From Planosporangium sp963837285 (GTDB lineage Bacteria; Actinomycetota; Actinomycetes; Mycobacteriales; Micromonosporaceae): a stretch of 64,000 nucleotides of DNA. The stretch's first letter is position 1. Each line of letters begins with the position of its first letter. Under the pieces are notes generated by a model. That model ran no database searches. It was given only the letters and a program-made list of their open reading frames with translations, and was not told where the DNA came from. Positions 8,428 through 16,860 of the stretch are shown in pieces. The stretch is taken from NCBI GenBank assembly GCA_963837285.1, contig CAWIMS010000003.1, forward strand, positions 62,001 to 126,000, given 5' to 3'. Position numbers and translations under genes: made by a program.

Positions 8428-9143
8428 CGGACCAGCCTGACGTCGACCGTGACGTCGATCTTGGTCGGGTGTGGACGGGGGTGGCGGCCCGGGTGTGGGC
8501 GCGCCGGCCCGGGATCGTGGAGCGGGCCGCGGCCCGGCTGTTGCGTTCGCCCGCGCTGGCCCGGGCGCTGGTGACCACGCCGTCGTTGCTGTGGTCGTGG
8601 CTGCTCGCGACCGCCGTGGTGTTCGGTGTGGGCGAGCTGGTGGACCAGGCGATCGACGTACCGGCGGTGGCACTGGTCGCGCCGATGCTCGCCGGCATCG
8701 GCATCGCGTACGCCTACGGCCCGGGCACCGATCCGGCCTACGAGCTGGCCTGCACGGCGCCGACCAGCGCGCGGATGGTGCTGCTGGTCCGCACGGTGGC
8801 GGTGTTCGCGGTCGACGCCGCCCTCGCCGTCGCGGCGTCGGCGGTACTGCCGGTGCCGGCCGGCCTGACCTACCGGTGGCTGGCCCCGATGACGGCGGTG
8901 TCCGCGCTGGCGCTGGCGGTCGCCACGCTCGCCCGGTCCGCCGTGGTCGGCGCGGCCGTCGCGTCGCTGGCCTGGTGCGCCGTCGTGTCGGCGGTCGCCG
9001 CGGCCACCCGGCGCCTCGACGCCGCCGTCGCCCTGCCCGGCCTGCCGGCGCTGTACCTGGTGGTCGCCGCGGCAGGCATCGCACTGTCCGTCTACATCAC
9101 CCGGATCCCGCCCCGCGCTGCACTGGAGGCCCGATGGAGCTGA
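8424..9143 (+). CDS. Integral membrane protein of sigma/ABC operon (candidate anti-sigma or permease)
   Basis: 239-residue protein with a soluble N-terminus of about 50 residues and roughly six hydrophobic helices (for example SLLWSWLLATAVVFGVGEL, VALVAPMLAGIGIAYAY, ALYLVVAAAGIALSVYI). It has no HxxxCxxC zinc motif of ZAS-type anti-sigma factors. The ATG at 8424 overlaps the sigma-factor stop and its own end overlaps the ATPase start by 10 bp. Position suggests either sensing linked to the sigma factor or a third transporter subunit. Function is unproven. Confidence 0.7.
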   Translation: MTDQPDVDRDVDLGRVWTGVAARVWARRPGIVERAAARLLRSPALARALVTTPSLLWSWLLATAVVFGVGELVDQAIDVPAVALVAPMLAGIGIAYAYGPGTDPAYELACTAPTSARMVLLVRTVAVFAVDAALAVAASAVLPVPAGLTYRWLAPMTAVSALALAVATLARSAVVGAAVASLAWCAVVSAVAAATRRLDAAVALPGLPALYLVVAAAGIALSVYITRIPPRAALEARWS

Positions 9144-9904
9144 TGATCGAGACCCGCGCGCTGACCCGCCGGTACGGCCGGGCGACCGCCGTGGCAGGGG
9201 TGGACCTGCGGGTGGGTACCGGTGTGTTCGGCCTGCTCGGCCCCAACGGCGCCGGGAAGACCTCGCTGCTGCGGATCCTGGCGACGGCGGTACCCCCGTC
9301 GTCCGGCGAGGTACGCCTGCTCGGTCTCGACCCGGCGGTAACCGCCCAGCGCCGGGAGATCCGGCGGCGGCTGGGCTACCTGCCGCAGACCCTCGGGTAC
9401 TACCCGAACTTCACCGTCTTCGAGTTCGTCGAGTACTTCGCGCTGCTCAAGGAGGTACCGCGGCGGCGGGTGGATGGGGCGGCGGCGGAGGCGATCGAAC
9501 GGGTCGGGCTCGGCGACCGGGCCCGGTCGAAGCTGCGTACCCTCTCCGGCGGCATGCTGCGCCGGGTGGGTATCGCGCAGGCCATCGTGAACGCGCCCGA
9601 CCTGCTGCTGCTCGACGAGCCGACGGCGGGACTCGACCCCGAGCAGCGCCTCGACTTCCGCCAGATCATGCGCCAGGTCGGCGAGGAGGCGATCGTGGTG
9701 GTCAGTACCCATCTGGTCGAGGACGTGGCCGCGGCCTGCACGGACGTGGCGCTGATGGCCGATGGCCGGATCGTGTTCCGGGGTGGCCCGGATCGGCTGG
9801 CCGAGGCGGGCGTGCCGGCCGCGTCCGGCGGCGGCGCGGCGCCGGCCGGCGACTCGCCGTTCGAGCGCGGGTACACCGCGGTGCTGCGGGCGAGCCGGGC
9901 ATGA
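9134..9904 (+). CDS. ABC transporter ATP-binding protein
   Basis: 256-residue ATPase. Walker A GPNGAGKTS is near residue 36, the Q-loop is GYLPQ, the signature is LSGGMLRR, Walker B is LLLLDEP with AGLDPEQ, and the H-loop is VSTHLVED. The nucleotide-binding domain fills almost the whole protein, followed by a short Gly/Ala-rich tail. It overlaps both neighbours, so its partners are the membrane proteins on either side. The cargo is unknown. Confidence 0.9.
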   Translation: MELMIETRALTRRYGRATAVAGVDLRVGTGVFGLLGPNGAGKTSLLRILATAVPPSSGEVRLLGLDPAVTAQRREIRRRLGYLPQTLGYYPNFTVFEFVEYFALLKEVPRRRVDGAAAEAIERVGLGDRARSKLRTLSGGMLRRVGIAQAIVNAPDLLLLDEPTAGLDPEQRLDFRQIMRQVGEEAIVVVSTHLVEDVAAACTDVALMADGRIVFRGGPDRLAEAGVPAASGGGAAPAGDSPFERGYTAVLRASRA

Positions 9905-11250
9905 AGGCGCTCACCCTGGAGGCGCGCCGCAGCCCGGCGGTGCCGCTGCTGCCGTTGCTGGTCGCGGTCTGTGCGCTGCTACCGATGGCCCGGCACCTGC
10001 AACCGGTCGCGCTGTGGCCGACCCGGATGCTGGATCTTCAGTTCACACTCCAGATCCTCGGTCCGTTCGCGGGCGGCCTCGCGGCCTGGGTGGCCTCCCG
10101 GGACGGCCGCCGGGGCATGACCGACCTGCTCACCAGCGTCCCGTACCCGCCGTGGCGGCGCGCCTGGACCGCATGGGCAGCCAACGCCGGCTGGACGGCG
10201 CTGTTCTACGTAGCTGTGGCCGCCGTGTTCATCGCGCTCGGCGCGGTACAGGCGACCTGGGGTGGGCCACTGCTCTGGCCGCCGGCGGTCGCACTCCTCG
10301 GCACCCTGATGTGCGCGGCGCTCGGATTCGCCGCCGGGACCTGGCTTCCCGGCCGGTTCGTCGCACCGCTGGTCGGTACTGGCATGTTCGGCCTGCTCGG
10401 GGTCGCGATCGCCGCCGGCCAACGGCGCATACGCGCGGCCTGGCTCGCCCCGATCTTCCCCAGCGTCGGCGGTCAGGAGGGCGTCTTCTGGCCGGCCCGG
10501 GCAGATCTCGCGGTGGTCCAGCTCCTGTTCGCCGGCGGCCTGCTGGTGGCCGCGCTCGGAGTGGCCGGCCTGCGGGGTGGCATGCGACGCGGCGTGCTGG
10601 CCGCGACCGCGTCCGGGGTCGCGCTCGTGGTCGCCGCCGCCGCGTTGATCAGCACGGCCCGGGTCGACGAGCGCGGCGTACTGGTGCCGGCGCTGCACAA
10701 CGCCCGGTCCGACCGCCCGCTGCCGTACCGGCCGGTGTGCGCAGGCGCCCCGGTGACCGTGTGCCTGCACCCCGCGTACCGGCGGGAGCTGGCGGCCATG
10801 TCGGCGTTCGTCAACCGGGTGGTCGCCCCGATCGCCGGCCTGCCCGGCGTGCCAGGTCGCCTCGACCAGGGCAGCTCCGCCGAGCGTACCGGCGTGTCCG
10901 GCAGCGTCGTCACCATGGACGTACCCGTCATCCACACCGCTTCGGTGCCGTCGGATGTCGCCGTCCTGGCCGCCAGCGCGCTCACGTCCGCGCTGGTGAT
11001 CGGCCAGCTCGACGAGAAGGGCAGCCAGCGCCGGCCCGCGGCCACCCCGGCCCAACGCGCCGTCCAGTGGTACCTGATCCGGGCGGCCGGATACCGACCG
11101 GACCAGGGGTACCTGCCGGCCGACGCTGCCACGCGGGCCGCCGGTGACCGGCTCGCCGCGCTCAACCCGACCGACCAGCGTGCGTGGCTGGTCGAGCATT
11201 TCCCCGCCGTACACGCCGGTGCCCCGGTGGCCCTTGCGGACTTCCGATGA
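9901..11250 (+). CDS. ABC transporter membrane subunit with large C-terminal soluble domain
   Basis: 449-residue protein. The first 250 residues hold six or seven hydrophobic helices (VPLLPLLVAVCALLPMA onward). The last 200 residues are soluble and contain PVCAGAPVTVCLHPAYRRE and a predicted helical segment ending in LVEHFPAVHAG. Start ATG 9901 overlaps the ATPase stop. The large soluble C-terminal domain with two close cysteines is unusual for ABC-2 permeases and might be extracytoplasmic. Its role as the partner of the 9134-9904 ATPase is inferred from operon structure. Confidence 0.7.
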   Translation: MKALTLEARRSPAVPLLPLLVAVCALLPMARHLQPVALWPTRMLDLQFTLQILGPFAGGLAAWVASRDGRRGMTDLLTSVPYPPWRRAWTAWAANAGWTALFYVAVAAVFIALGAVQATWGGPLLWPPAVALLGTLMCAALGFAAGTWLPGRFVAPLVGTGMFGLLGVAIAAGQRRIRAAWLAPIFPSVGGQEGVFWPARADLAVVQLLFAGGLLVAALGVAGLRGGMRRGVLAATASGVALVVAAAALISTARVDERGVLVPALHNARSDRPLPYRPVCAGAPVTVCLHPAYRRELAAMSAFVNRVVAPIAGLPGVPGRLDQGSSAERTGVSGSVVTMDVPVIHTASVPSDVAVLAASALTSALVIGQLDEKGSQRRPAATPAQRAVQWYLIRAAGYRPDQGYLPADAATRAAGDRLAALNPTDQRAWLVEHFPAVHAGAPVALADFR

Positions 11251-11810
11251 CCGGAACCGTTCTCGCCCGTCGCTTTCTGTCCAGCCGCCGGGCGTACGCG
11301 GCGGTGGTCTGGATCGTCGTCGCCGTCGTGGCGGCCCGGATCGCCGAGCACTGGACCGGCCGGACGCCGCCGGCCGAAGTGATCCTCCCGCTGGTCACGG
11401 CGCTCCTGCCGGCTGCCGTCATCGCCGGCAGCACCGGGCACCCCTTCGGGGAGCTGGAACGCGTCGCGGCCCGCCCGCTGGCGCCGCTGCGGCTGGTCCA
11501 CCTGGGTCTGCTCGTCGCGGTGGCGCTGGCCGCGGTGACCGTGCGCCATCCCGGGTCAGCGGCAGCCCGCGACATGTTGGGGCTGACCGGCGTGGCACTG
11601 CTGACCGCCGCGGTCCTCGGCGCGCAGCTGTCCTGGACGGTGCCGCTCGGGTACGCCGTCGTGTGCATCGGCGCCAGCGGTCTGGGCCGGCCGAACCTGC
11701 TGGTGTGGCCGCTGCTGCCGGCGGCGGATCGCGGTGCGGCGGCGTTCGCGGCCGTCCTGCTCGGCCTCGGCCTTGCCGTGTCGTGCGGCCGGCGGGCACC
11801 GATCGACTGA
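11247..11810 (+). CDS. Small integral membrane protein, last gene of sigma/ABC operon
   Basis: 187 residues with five or six hydrophobic helices (YAAVVWIVVAVVAARIAEHW, VILPLVTALLPAAVIAG, LLTAAVLGAQLSWTVPLGY). The ATG overlaps the stop of the preceding permease. No family is recognised. Its position suggests an additional subunit of the same transporter. It is convergent with the transglycosylase gene, 9 bp away. Confidence 0.65.
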   Translation: MTGTVLARRFLSSRRAYAAVVWIVVAVVAARIAEHWTGRTPPAEVILPLVTALLPAAVIAGSTGHPFGELERVAARPLAPLRLVHLGLLVAVALAAVTVRHPGSAAARDMLGLTGVALLTAAVLGAQLSWTVPLGYAVVCIGASGLGRPNLLVWPLLPAADRGAAAFAAVLLGLGLAVSCGRRAPID

Positions 11811-11819
11811 CCGGACGAG

Positions 11820-12575
11820 TCAGGCCCGCAGTCCGAGGCCGGTCTTCTGGTAGGCGGACACCTGGGCCGGGGTGAGAACGCCGACCGCGCCGAGCCGGCC
11901 CAGCGCATAATCGCGCCGGGCTCTCGCCGCCTCCGGGTGGCGCAGCGGATCGTCGGCGGTCGGCGCCTGGAGAATGCCGGCGAGAAGAGCGGCCTGCGGC
12001 CAGTCGAGCTGATCGGGGTCGCGGCCGAAGTAGCCGCGTGCCGCGGCGGTGGCGCCGGTGAAGCCGTGTCCGAAGTAGACACAGCCGAGGTACATCAGCA
12101 GCAGCTCCCGCTTCGAGTAGGCGCGGTCCAGCTTGACGGCGAGACCGACGCGTTCGAGCTGGGCCAGCCAGTTCCGCCGGCCGCCGGTGTAGAGCACCTT
12201 CGCCAGTTGCGCGTCGATGGTGGCGCCACCGGCGTCGCGACCGCGTACCGCACCGGCGGCGAACCGGGTCAGGGCCAGCACGTCGAGCCCGGGATGCTGG
12301 TAGAACCGGTGGTCCTCGACGGCGACGACCGCGGTCGCCAGCCGCGACGGGAGGGCGGTCAGGGCTGGCCCGGCCGCCCCCGACGACGCCAGCCGGGCGG
12401 CCCGCCGCGGCGCGTCGTCGACCGACGGGGTGAACGCGACGAGCCCGCCGAAGCCCACCAGGACGGCGGCGAACCCGCCGAGCATGACGTACCCGAACCG
12501 ACGCCACCGGCGCCGGCTTCGGCTTGGCCGGTGCGCCGGCACGTCGGGTTGTTGGTCCACTGTGGTGGCGACCAC
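11820..12575 (-). CDS. Monofunctional peptidoglycan glycosyltransferase (GT51)
   Basis: 251-residue enzyme of the family that polymerises lipid II into glycan strands at the membrane. A basic N-terminus precedes one transmembrane helix (about residues 28-50). The GT51 domain has the catalytic Glu in VVAVEDHRFYQHPGLD near residue 88, followed by GGATIDAQLAKVLYT (the GGSTITQQL-type motif, diverged) and KLDRAYSKRELLLMYL. No transpeptidase domain is present. GTG at 12575 is the start. The diverged second motif suggests a specialised rather than housekeeping enzyme. Confidence 0.85.
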   Translation of the reverse strand: MVATTVDQQPDVPAHRPSRSRRRWRRFGYVMLGGFAAVLVGFGGLVAFTPSVDDAPRRAARLASSGAAGPALTALPSRLATAVVAVEDHRFYQHPGLDVLALTRFAAGAVRGRDAGGATIDAQLAKVLYTGGRRNWLAQLERVGLAVKLDRAYSKRELLLMYLGCVYFGHGFTGATAAARGYFGRDPDQLDWPQAALLAGILQAPTADDPLRHPEAARARRDYALGRLGAVGVLTPAQVSAYQKTGLGLRA

Positions 12576-12627
12576 ATGGCCATCGTAGGTCAGCGCGGCG
12601 AGCCGCTACGGTGTCTTCACCGCACCT

Positions 12628-13716
12628 CTACCCGGCCCACACGGTGGCGTCGAGGCCGGTGCCCGGGAAGGTCACCGGAACGGGATCCCGCAGCGCGCGA
12701 GCCAGTGCGGCGGCGAGGTCGCGACGTTCGCGGACCCACGGCGCCCAGCCGGCGGCGTCGAGCCCGGCGGCGTTGGTGCGTCCGTGGCCGGGCAGGCACT
12801 CGTAGCTGATCACCGGTACGCCCGACGCGAGCGCTTCCAGCGACGTGAGCCCGCCGGCGTTCTGGACCACGAGGTCGCCGGCCCGCATCAGGGTCGGCAT
12901 GTCGTCGACCCAGCCCAGCGTGACCACCCGGGGATCCTTACCCAGGCGGCGGCGCAGCGCGTCGTTGTGCCCGCACACCACCACCGGTACGGCGAGTCCG
13001 GTGTCGGCGATGTCGCGGGCCGACCGGTCGACCGCGCCGACGCCCCAGGACCCGGCGACCACGAGTGCCAGCGGTTCGCGCGCCGGCAGGCCGAAGGCCG
13101 ACCGCGCGGCCAGCCGCTCGCCGCCGTCGACGGCCGGGCGGAACGCCGGTCGCACCGCCGGCCCGGTGACGACGGTGCGCGCGGCGCCCAGCTCGCGGGC
13201 CTGCCCGGCCGGTACCTGGTGCAGCGCCAGGTGGGTGTCCACGCCGGGCGCCACCCATAGCCGGTGTACCGACATGTCGGTCAGGAACGTGAGCACCGGC
13301 GTCGATAGGCGGCCGTCCAGCCGGAGGTGACCGAGAAGCTGGCTGGCGAGCGGGTACGTCGAGATGACGAGCGCCGGATCCGCGCCGACCGCGCGGATCA
13401 TCCGGCCGCCGGCCAGCCGACCCAGTACCCGCGACGTCCGCGCCGCAGTGGTGTCCCCGCCGGTGGCGTCGGCGACCCACCCCCAGGTCCGGGGCGCCCA
13501 GGTCAGCTCGGCGTGGTACGTGGCGCGCAGGAGCCGTCCGCAGCCCGCGGGCAGGATGTCCAGGAAGTCGATCTGGCGGACCGCCGTCCCGGCGGAGCGC
13601 AGCTGACGGCTGATCTCCCGGGCGGCGCCGTCGTGGCCGGCGCCGACGCTGGCCGACACCACCGCGACGTGGGTACCCGGTGGCAGGGACGTGAAAAGAT
13701 CGTAGATTGCCGGCAC
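12628..13716 (-). CDS. MGDG synthase-like glycosyltransferase (GT28-type)
   Basis: 362-residue cytoplasmic or peripheral transferase that probably glycosylates a lipid. The N-terminal half opens with VSASVGAGHDGAAREIS, the GxGHDxAA acceptor motif of diacylglycerol glycosyltransferases. The C-terminal nucleotide-sugar half has VVQNAGGLTSLEALASGVPV near residue 300, a GT28 donor signature. GTG 13716 is chosen because it lies directly beside a 25-bp palindrome, leaving a very short leader. The next gene upstream encodes an M56 metallopeptidase in the same direction. BlaI-type control is inferred from the palindrome. Confidence 0.82.
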   Translation of the reverse strand: MPAIYDLFTSLPPGTHVAVVSASVGAGHDGAAREISRQLRSAGTAVRQIDFLDILPAGCGRLLRATYHAELTWAPRTWGWVADATGGDTTAARTSRVLGRLAGGRMIRAVGADPALVISTYPLASQLLGHLRLDGRLSTPVLTFLTDMSVHRLWVAPGVDTHLALHQVPAGQARELGAARTVVTGPAVRPAFRPAVDGGERLAARSAFGLPAREPLALVVAGSWGVGAVDRSARDIADTGLAVPVVVCGHNDALRRRLGKDPRVVTLGWVDDMPTLMRAGDLVVQNAGGLTSLEALASGVPVISYECLPGHGRTNAAGLDAAGWAPWVRERRDLAAALARALRDPVPVTFPGTGLDATVWAG

Positions 13717-13720
13717 TGCC

Positions 13721-13745
13721 CGAACCCTACACGGTGTAGGGTTCG
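13721..13745. promoter_or_regulatory. Palindromic operator, BlaI/MecI-like
   Basis: Perfect 25-bp palindrome around a central G; the inner part reads ACCCTACACGGTGTAGGGT. The TACA...TGTA core matches the operator style of BlaI/MecI repressors, which work with M56 (BlaR1-like) sensors such as the one encoded next door. It sits 4 bp upstream of the GTG of the lipid glycosyltransferase gene, so a bound repressor would block initiation. Confidence 0.7.
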
Positions 13746-13757
13746 ATAGATAGCAGG

Positions 13758-14684
13758 TCAGCGGTGCCGGATGTGGGTCACTCCGACGTGTGCTCCGTCG
13801 AAAAAGGTGTCCGCGTGCCGTTGCACCTGCGCGGTGGCCGCGGTGACGACGAGCATCAGCGTGACGAGCAGGGTGGCCGGCAACCGCCGGCGGGCCGGTG
13901 CGGGTGCCAGTAGCGCCGCCACCCTTTCGGGTACCCCCCGGGTGGCCGCGCCGAGCACCGGCGCGGGCGGGCGGCTGGCGTGGATGAGCAGGGCGCTGCG
14001 GGCGAGCGCGCGGGCGGCCAGGGCCCGGTCGCGGACGTTGACGGCCGCGTCCTCGTCGGCCCACCGCTCCAGGGTGTGATGGATCGCGCGGGCGGTCGGG
14101 ATCAGCATCGGGTTCACCGCGGCGGCGAGATCGGCGGCGACGGCCCACCAGGAGTGCCCGTGCGTGATGTGGGACGCCTCATGGGCCAGCAGCACCCGCC
14201 GCTCTTCGGGGTCCAGGCCCCGCAGCAGGCCGGTGGTGACCACCACCCGTCCGGACGGCGGGGGTGTGCTGAACGCCTCCGGTCGCGGGTCGTCGATCAC
14301 GATCAGGCCGTCGGCGTGGCGCAGCCCCCGGCACGCCTGGTGGGCCTGCCACGCCGAGGCGATCCGCCGGCCGAGGACGACGACGGCGAGGCCGATGGCC
14401 GCGGTGATCGTCGCCGCCGCGGCGACCGCGACGGCGGCCGGGACCGGGTTGTGTGCCCGAAGTGCGGAGGGCGACCACGGACCCAACTCGATCACCTCGG
14501 GCAGGAGGGCCAGCCAGGTGGAGGCGAGCAGGCCGCCGATGACGACCGTGCTGGTCGCCACGGCCACGGCGGTCGCGACCAGCAGCCGGGTGGCGGTCGC
14601 TGGCGGGAGTCGATGCGCCAGGTGCGGCCCGAGGACGGCGACTACCAGCCACGCCCCGAAGCCGGCGAGCGAGGGGCCGATCAC
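13758..14684 (-). CDS. M56 family membrane metallopeptidase (BlaR1-like sensor protease)
   Basis: 308-residue membrane protease. Four hydrophobic helices precede or flank the zinc motif HEASH near residue 175 (LLAHEASHITHGHSWW), with a downstream ADEDA Glu-containing segment as the likely third ligand and a last helix near the C-terminus (LPATLLVTLMLVVTAATA). The family cleaves BlaI-type repressors, but this short form lacks the beta-lactam sensor domain. GTG 14684 gives the usual short N-terminus before helix 1; its first bases overlap the TGA of a tiny upstream ORF. The cognate blaI gene is not in the window. Confidence 0.85.
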   Translation of the reverse strand: MIGPSLAGFGAWLVVAVLGPHLAHRLPPATATRLLVATAVAVATSTVVIGGLLASTWLALLPEVIELGPWSPSALRAHNPVPAAVAVAAAATITAAIGLAVVVLGRRIASAWQAHQACRGLRHADGLIVIDDPRPEAFSTPPPSGRVVVTTGLLRGLDPEERRVLLAHEASHITHGHSWWAVAADLAAAVNPMLIPTARAIHHTLERWADEDAAVNVRDRALAARALARSALLIHASRPPAPVLGAATRGVPERVAALLAPAPARRRLPATLLVTLMLVVTAATAQVQRHADTFFDGAHVGVTHIRHR

Positions 14685-15135
14685 CGGCGCGATCCATCCG
14701 CGCCGGCCGCGATCTCCGCGGCCACCGCTGTATCGACCATGGCTGTCTCCAGCACGGCTGTTTCCACCACGGCAACAGTAGTGAGTGCTGAGCTGCCCTG
14801 TCACCGTACCGGCGGACCGCGTACGAGGGACGCGGCGGACGAGGACGTCCTGCGGGCTGGGTTGGGCGGCGAGGCGGGGGGACCGCTGACGCCTCAGCTC
14901 TGATCAGCCGTTGCCGCGCCCGTTGGGCCCGGCGCCGACCACGGCCGTACGCTCGCCACGCCCGTGTCCACCGCCCAGATCGCGCCGACCATCCTGCGGC
15001 TGCTCGGCATCGCGCCCGGCGAGTTGCAGGCCGTCCGGGCCGAGCACACCGCCGTCCTGCCCGGCACGCTCTGACCGGAACGGGGGTGCCCGCGGCTCGG
15101 CTGGTCGCGGGCACCCGGTCCCGGTGCGGGTTCGC
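14685..15135. other. Non-coding stretch upstream of M56 gene, with gene remnant
   Basis: Between the M56 start and the GT39-like gene there is no intact gene. On the minus strand a short leader ORF of about 30 codons (rich in VETAVLETAMVDTA) ends with its TGA overlapping the M56 GTG and may couple translation. On the plus strand lies the 3' remnant of a phosphatase-like gene (14903-15074). No palindrome of the BlaI type is visible here. Confidence 0.5.
14903..15074 (+). pseudogene. 3' remnant of an alkaline phosphatase superfamily (phosphodiesterase) gene
   Basis: An open stretch following a TGA encodes about 56 residues including DHGRTLATPVSTAQIAPTIL and RLLGIAPGELQAVRAEHT, ending VLPGTL. 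This matches the C-terminus of actinobacterial alkaline phosphatase/type I phosphodiesterase-nucleotide pyrophosphatase proteins. No catalytic N-terminal part exists nearby, so only the tail survives. It is convergent with the GT39-like gene. Confidence 0.6.
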
Positions 15136-16683
15136 TCAGCCGGCGGTGGGGGAGCGGGCGAACAGCGTGACCGTCACCTCGCCGAAGGCGCGGGTCCAGA
15201 TCAGCCGGTAGCCGCGCCGCAGGGCCTGCGCCTTCGCCCGGTCGACGGCGGTCGCCGGGCGACCGAGCGCCCGCCGTGGCGGAACGCCGACCAGGTACAC
15301 CCGGTCGTGCGGTCGGAGCGCCGGGCCGATCGCGGCGGCGGCGATCTCGTCGCCAGCGATCCGGTCGGCACCCTGGGGCGCGCCGCCGCGGCTGAGCGCC
15401 ACGTCGGCCACCGCCGGCTCCCCGGCCTCGCCCAAGGCGTACCGGCCGAACCCGACCCGGGTGGACGCCGGCACGAACACCACCGCGTCACCGGGGTGGG
15501 CGGTGTCACCGACAAGGTCCGAGGCGGCGCGGAAGTCCTCGTACTTGTACGGCTGGGCCTGCTGGACCGCGCTGGTCACCGTGCCGGCCAGTACGGCGAG
15601 CACGGCGCAGGCCGCGGCGAGCCGGCTGCCCGTCCGGGTCGCCGCCGCGCCGGCCGCGACGACCAGGCCAGGGATCGCCACGAGCGCGTACCGGGCCACG
15701 AGCACCGGCGTCAGAAAGTCGGCGGCGACCAGCAGGCACGGCGTGAGCGCCGCCCACGCGAGGACGAACAGGGTCGGCCGGGAAAGCCGCCGCCACCCGA
15801 TAGCTCCGACAGCCCCGATGGCTCCGATGGCTCCGATGGCTATGCCGGCGAACGCGACGCCCATCGGGTACCCCCCGGCCACCTTGGCCAGGACGCTCGT
15901 GACCGCCGCCGGCGACGGCGCCGGGATCCAGCCGATCTCGCCGGTCTGGCGGGCACCGACCACGATCAGCGGCACGGTGGCCAGGGCGCCGACCAGGCCG
16001 GCCGCCGCCCATACCGCCCGCCGCGGCCCGCGCGCGGCGATGGCCCCCGCGTGGACGAGGAGAACCAGGGCGGCGAACAGGTGCGCGTACACGGCGAGCG
16101 TCGCCACCGCCGTGTACGCGATGATCCGCCCCACCGTGGGCCGGTGCCAGGCCCGCACGAGCAGCACCGTGGCGGCCGTGATCAGCATCGTCGCCAGCGT
16201 GTACGGGCGCGCGTCGTGGGCGTAGAACACGAACAGCGGATGGACGGCGAGCAGGGCACCGGCGAGCAGCCCGGCCTGCGACCCGTACCAGTCGGCGGCC
16301 AGCTTCGTGACCAGCGCGACGGTGGCGACCGCGGCGAGCCCGCTCGGCAGCCGCAGCCAGCCCTCGGCCGGGACGATGCCGATCGCCCCGGCAAGCCACA
16401 CCCAGCCGTGCATGAGCAGGTAGTAGCCGCCCAGCGGGGCGTCGGTGTGGGTCAGCAGGGCGAGGAGCCGGCCGGGCGGGTGCCGGGCCGCCGACAGCGT
16501 CACCGCCTCGTCCCAGGACAGCGGCTGGTAGCCCAGGCCGGCCAGGGCGGTGACCGCCGCGAGGGTGGTCGTGACCAGGACGGCGGTGCGGCGACTGAGC
16601 GACCGCCAGCGCGACACGGCTGTCGCCGGTAGGACAGGCCCGGCCGTTACATCCGCCAGGCACGGCTGGGTCGGCTCGCTCAT
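15136..16683 (-). CDS. GT-C glycosyltransferase, GT39/ArnT-like integral membrane protein
   Basis: 515-residue membrane enzyme that probably transfers sugar from a polyprenyl-phosphate donor on the outer membrane face. After a short N-terminus, helix 1 leads to the extracellular loop PLSWDEAVTLSAA near residue 55, which carries the DE motif of GT39/GT83 transferases. About ten further helices follow to residue 390, then a soluble C-terminal domain of about 120 residues. A run GAIGAIGAVGAIG in one helix comes from a CCGATGGCT-type DNA repeat at 15797-15842. The gene is preceded by BlaI-type operator sequences, like the lipid glycosyltransferase at 12.6 kb. Confidence 0.85.
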   Translation of the reverse strand: MSEPTQPCLADVTAGPVLPATAVSRWRSLSRRTAVLVTTTLAAVTALAGLGYQPLSWDEAVTLSAARHPPGRLLALLTHTDAPLGGYYLLMHGWVWLAGAIGIVPAEGWLRLPSGLAAVATVALVTKLAADWYGSQAGLLAGALLAVHPLFVFYAHDARPYTLATMLITAATVLLVRAWHRPTVGRIIAYTAVATLAVYAHLFAALVLLVHAGAIAARGPRRAVWAAAGLVGALATVPLIVVGARQTGEIGWIPAPSPAAVTSVLAKVAGGYPMGVAFAGIAIGAIGAIGAVGAIGWRRLSRPTLFVLAWAALTPCLLVAADFLTPVLVARYALVAIPGLVVAAGAAATRTGSRLAAACAVLAVLAGTVTSAVQQAQPYKYEDFRAASDLVGDTAHPGDAVVFVPASTRVGFGRYALGEAGEPAVADVALSRGGAPQGADRIAGDEIAAAAIGPALRPHDRVYLVGVPPRRALGRPATAVDRAKAQALRRGYRLIWTRAFGEVTVTLFARSPTAG

Positions 16684-16690
16684 GACGTTA

Positions 16691-16726
16691 CACTACATCG
16701 TGTAGTGGCCCAGGATCGTGTAGTGG
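16691..16726. promoter_or_regulatory. BlaI/MecI-like operator plus second half-site
   Basis: A 17-bp inverted repeat, CACTACATCGTGTAGTG (16691-16707), lies 8 bp upstream of the GT39-like start. A direct copy of its right half, ATCGTGTAGTGGC, recurs at 16714-16726. The GTGTAG half-sites match those of the palindrome at 13721-13745, so one regulator may bind both. Confidence 0.65.
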
Positions 16727-16727
16727 C

Positions 16728-16820
16728 TCACGCCCGCTCAGCCTGGAGGATTCCGCTCACCGACCGGCGGGCGCCGAACCGCGTCGGCACGGCGGTCAAC
16801 GTCACGACCACTTCCTGCAT
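16728..16820 (-). CDS. Possible 30-residue ORF or truncated gene start
   Basis: ATG at 16820 with AGGAG seven bases upstream opens a 30-codon ORF (MQEVVVTLTAVPTRFGARRS onward). A near-palindromic operator lies 17 bp upstream of the ATG. The good ribosome-binding site with such a short product suggests a leader peptide or the 5' remnant of a deleted gene. No family is recognised. Confidence 0.3.
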   Translation of the reverse strand: MQEVVVTLTAVPTRFGARRSVSGILQAERA

Positions 16821-16836
16821 GACGGCTCCTGAGATA

Positions 16837-16860
16837 ACGGTTAGCTATATAGACAACCGT
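16837..16860. promoter_or_regulatory. Imperfect palindromic operator
   Basis: 24-bp dyad with ACGGTT at one end, AACCGT at the other and a CTATATAG core, so only two central-flank positions break symmetry. The AT-rich core is unusual for this GC-rich DNA. It resembles PadR- or TetR-type operators and lies upstream of the short minus-strand ORF at 16728-16820. No PadR gene is present in the window. Confidence 0.5.
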
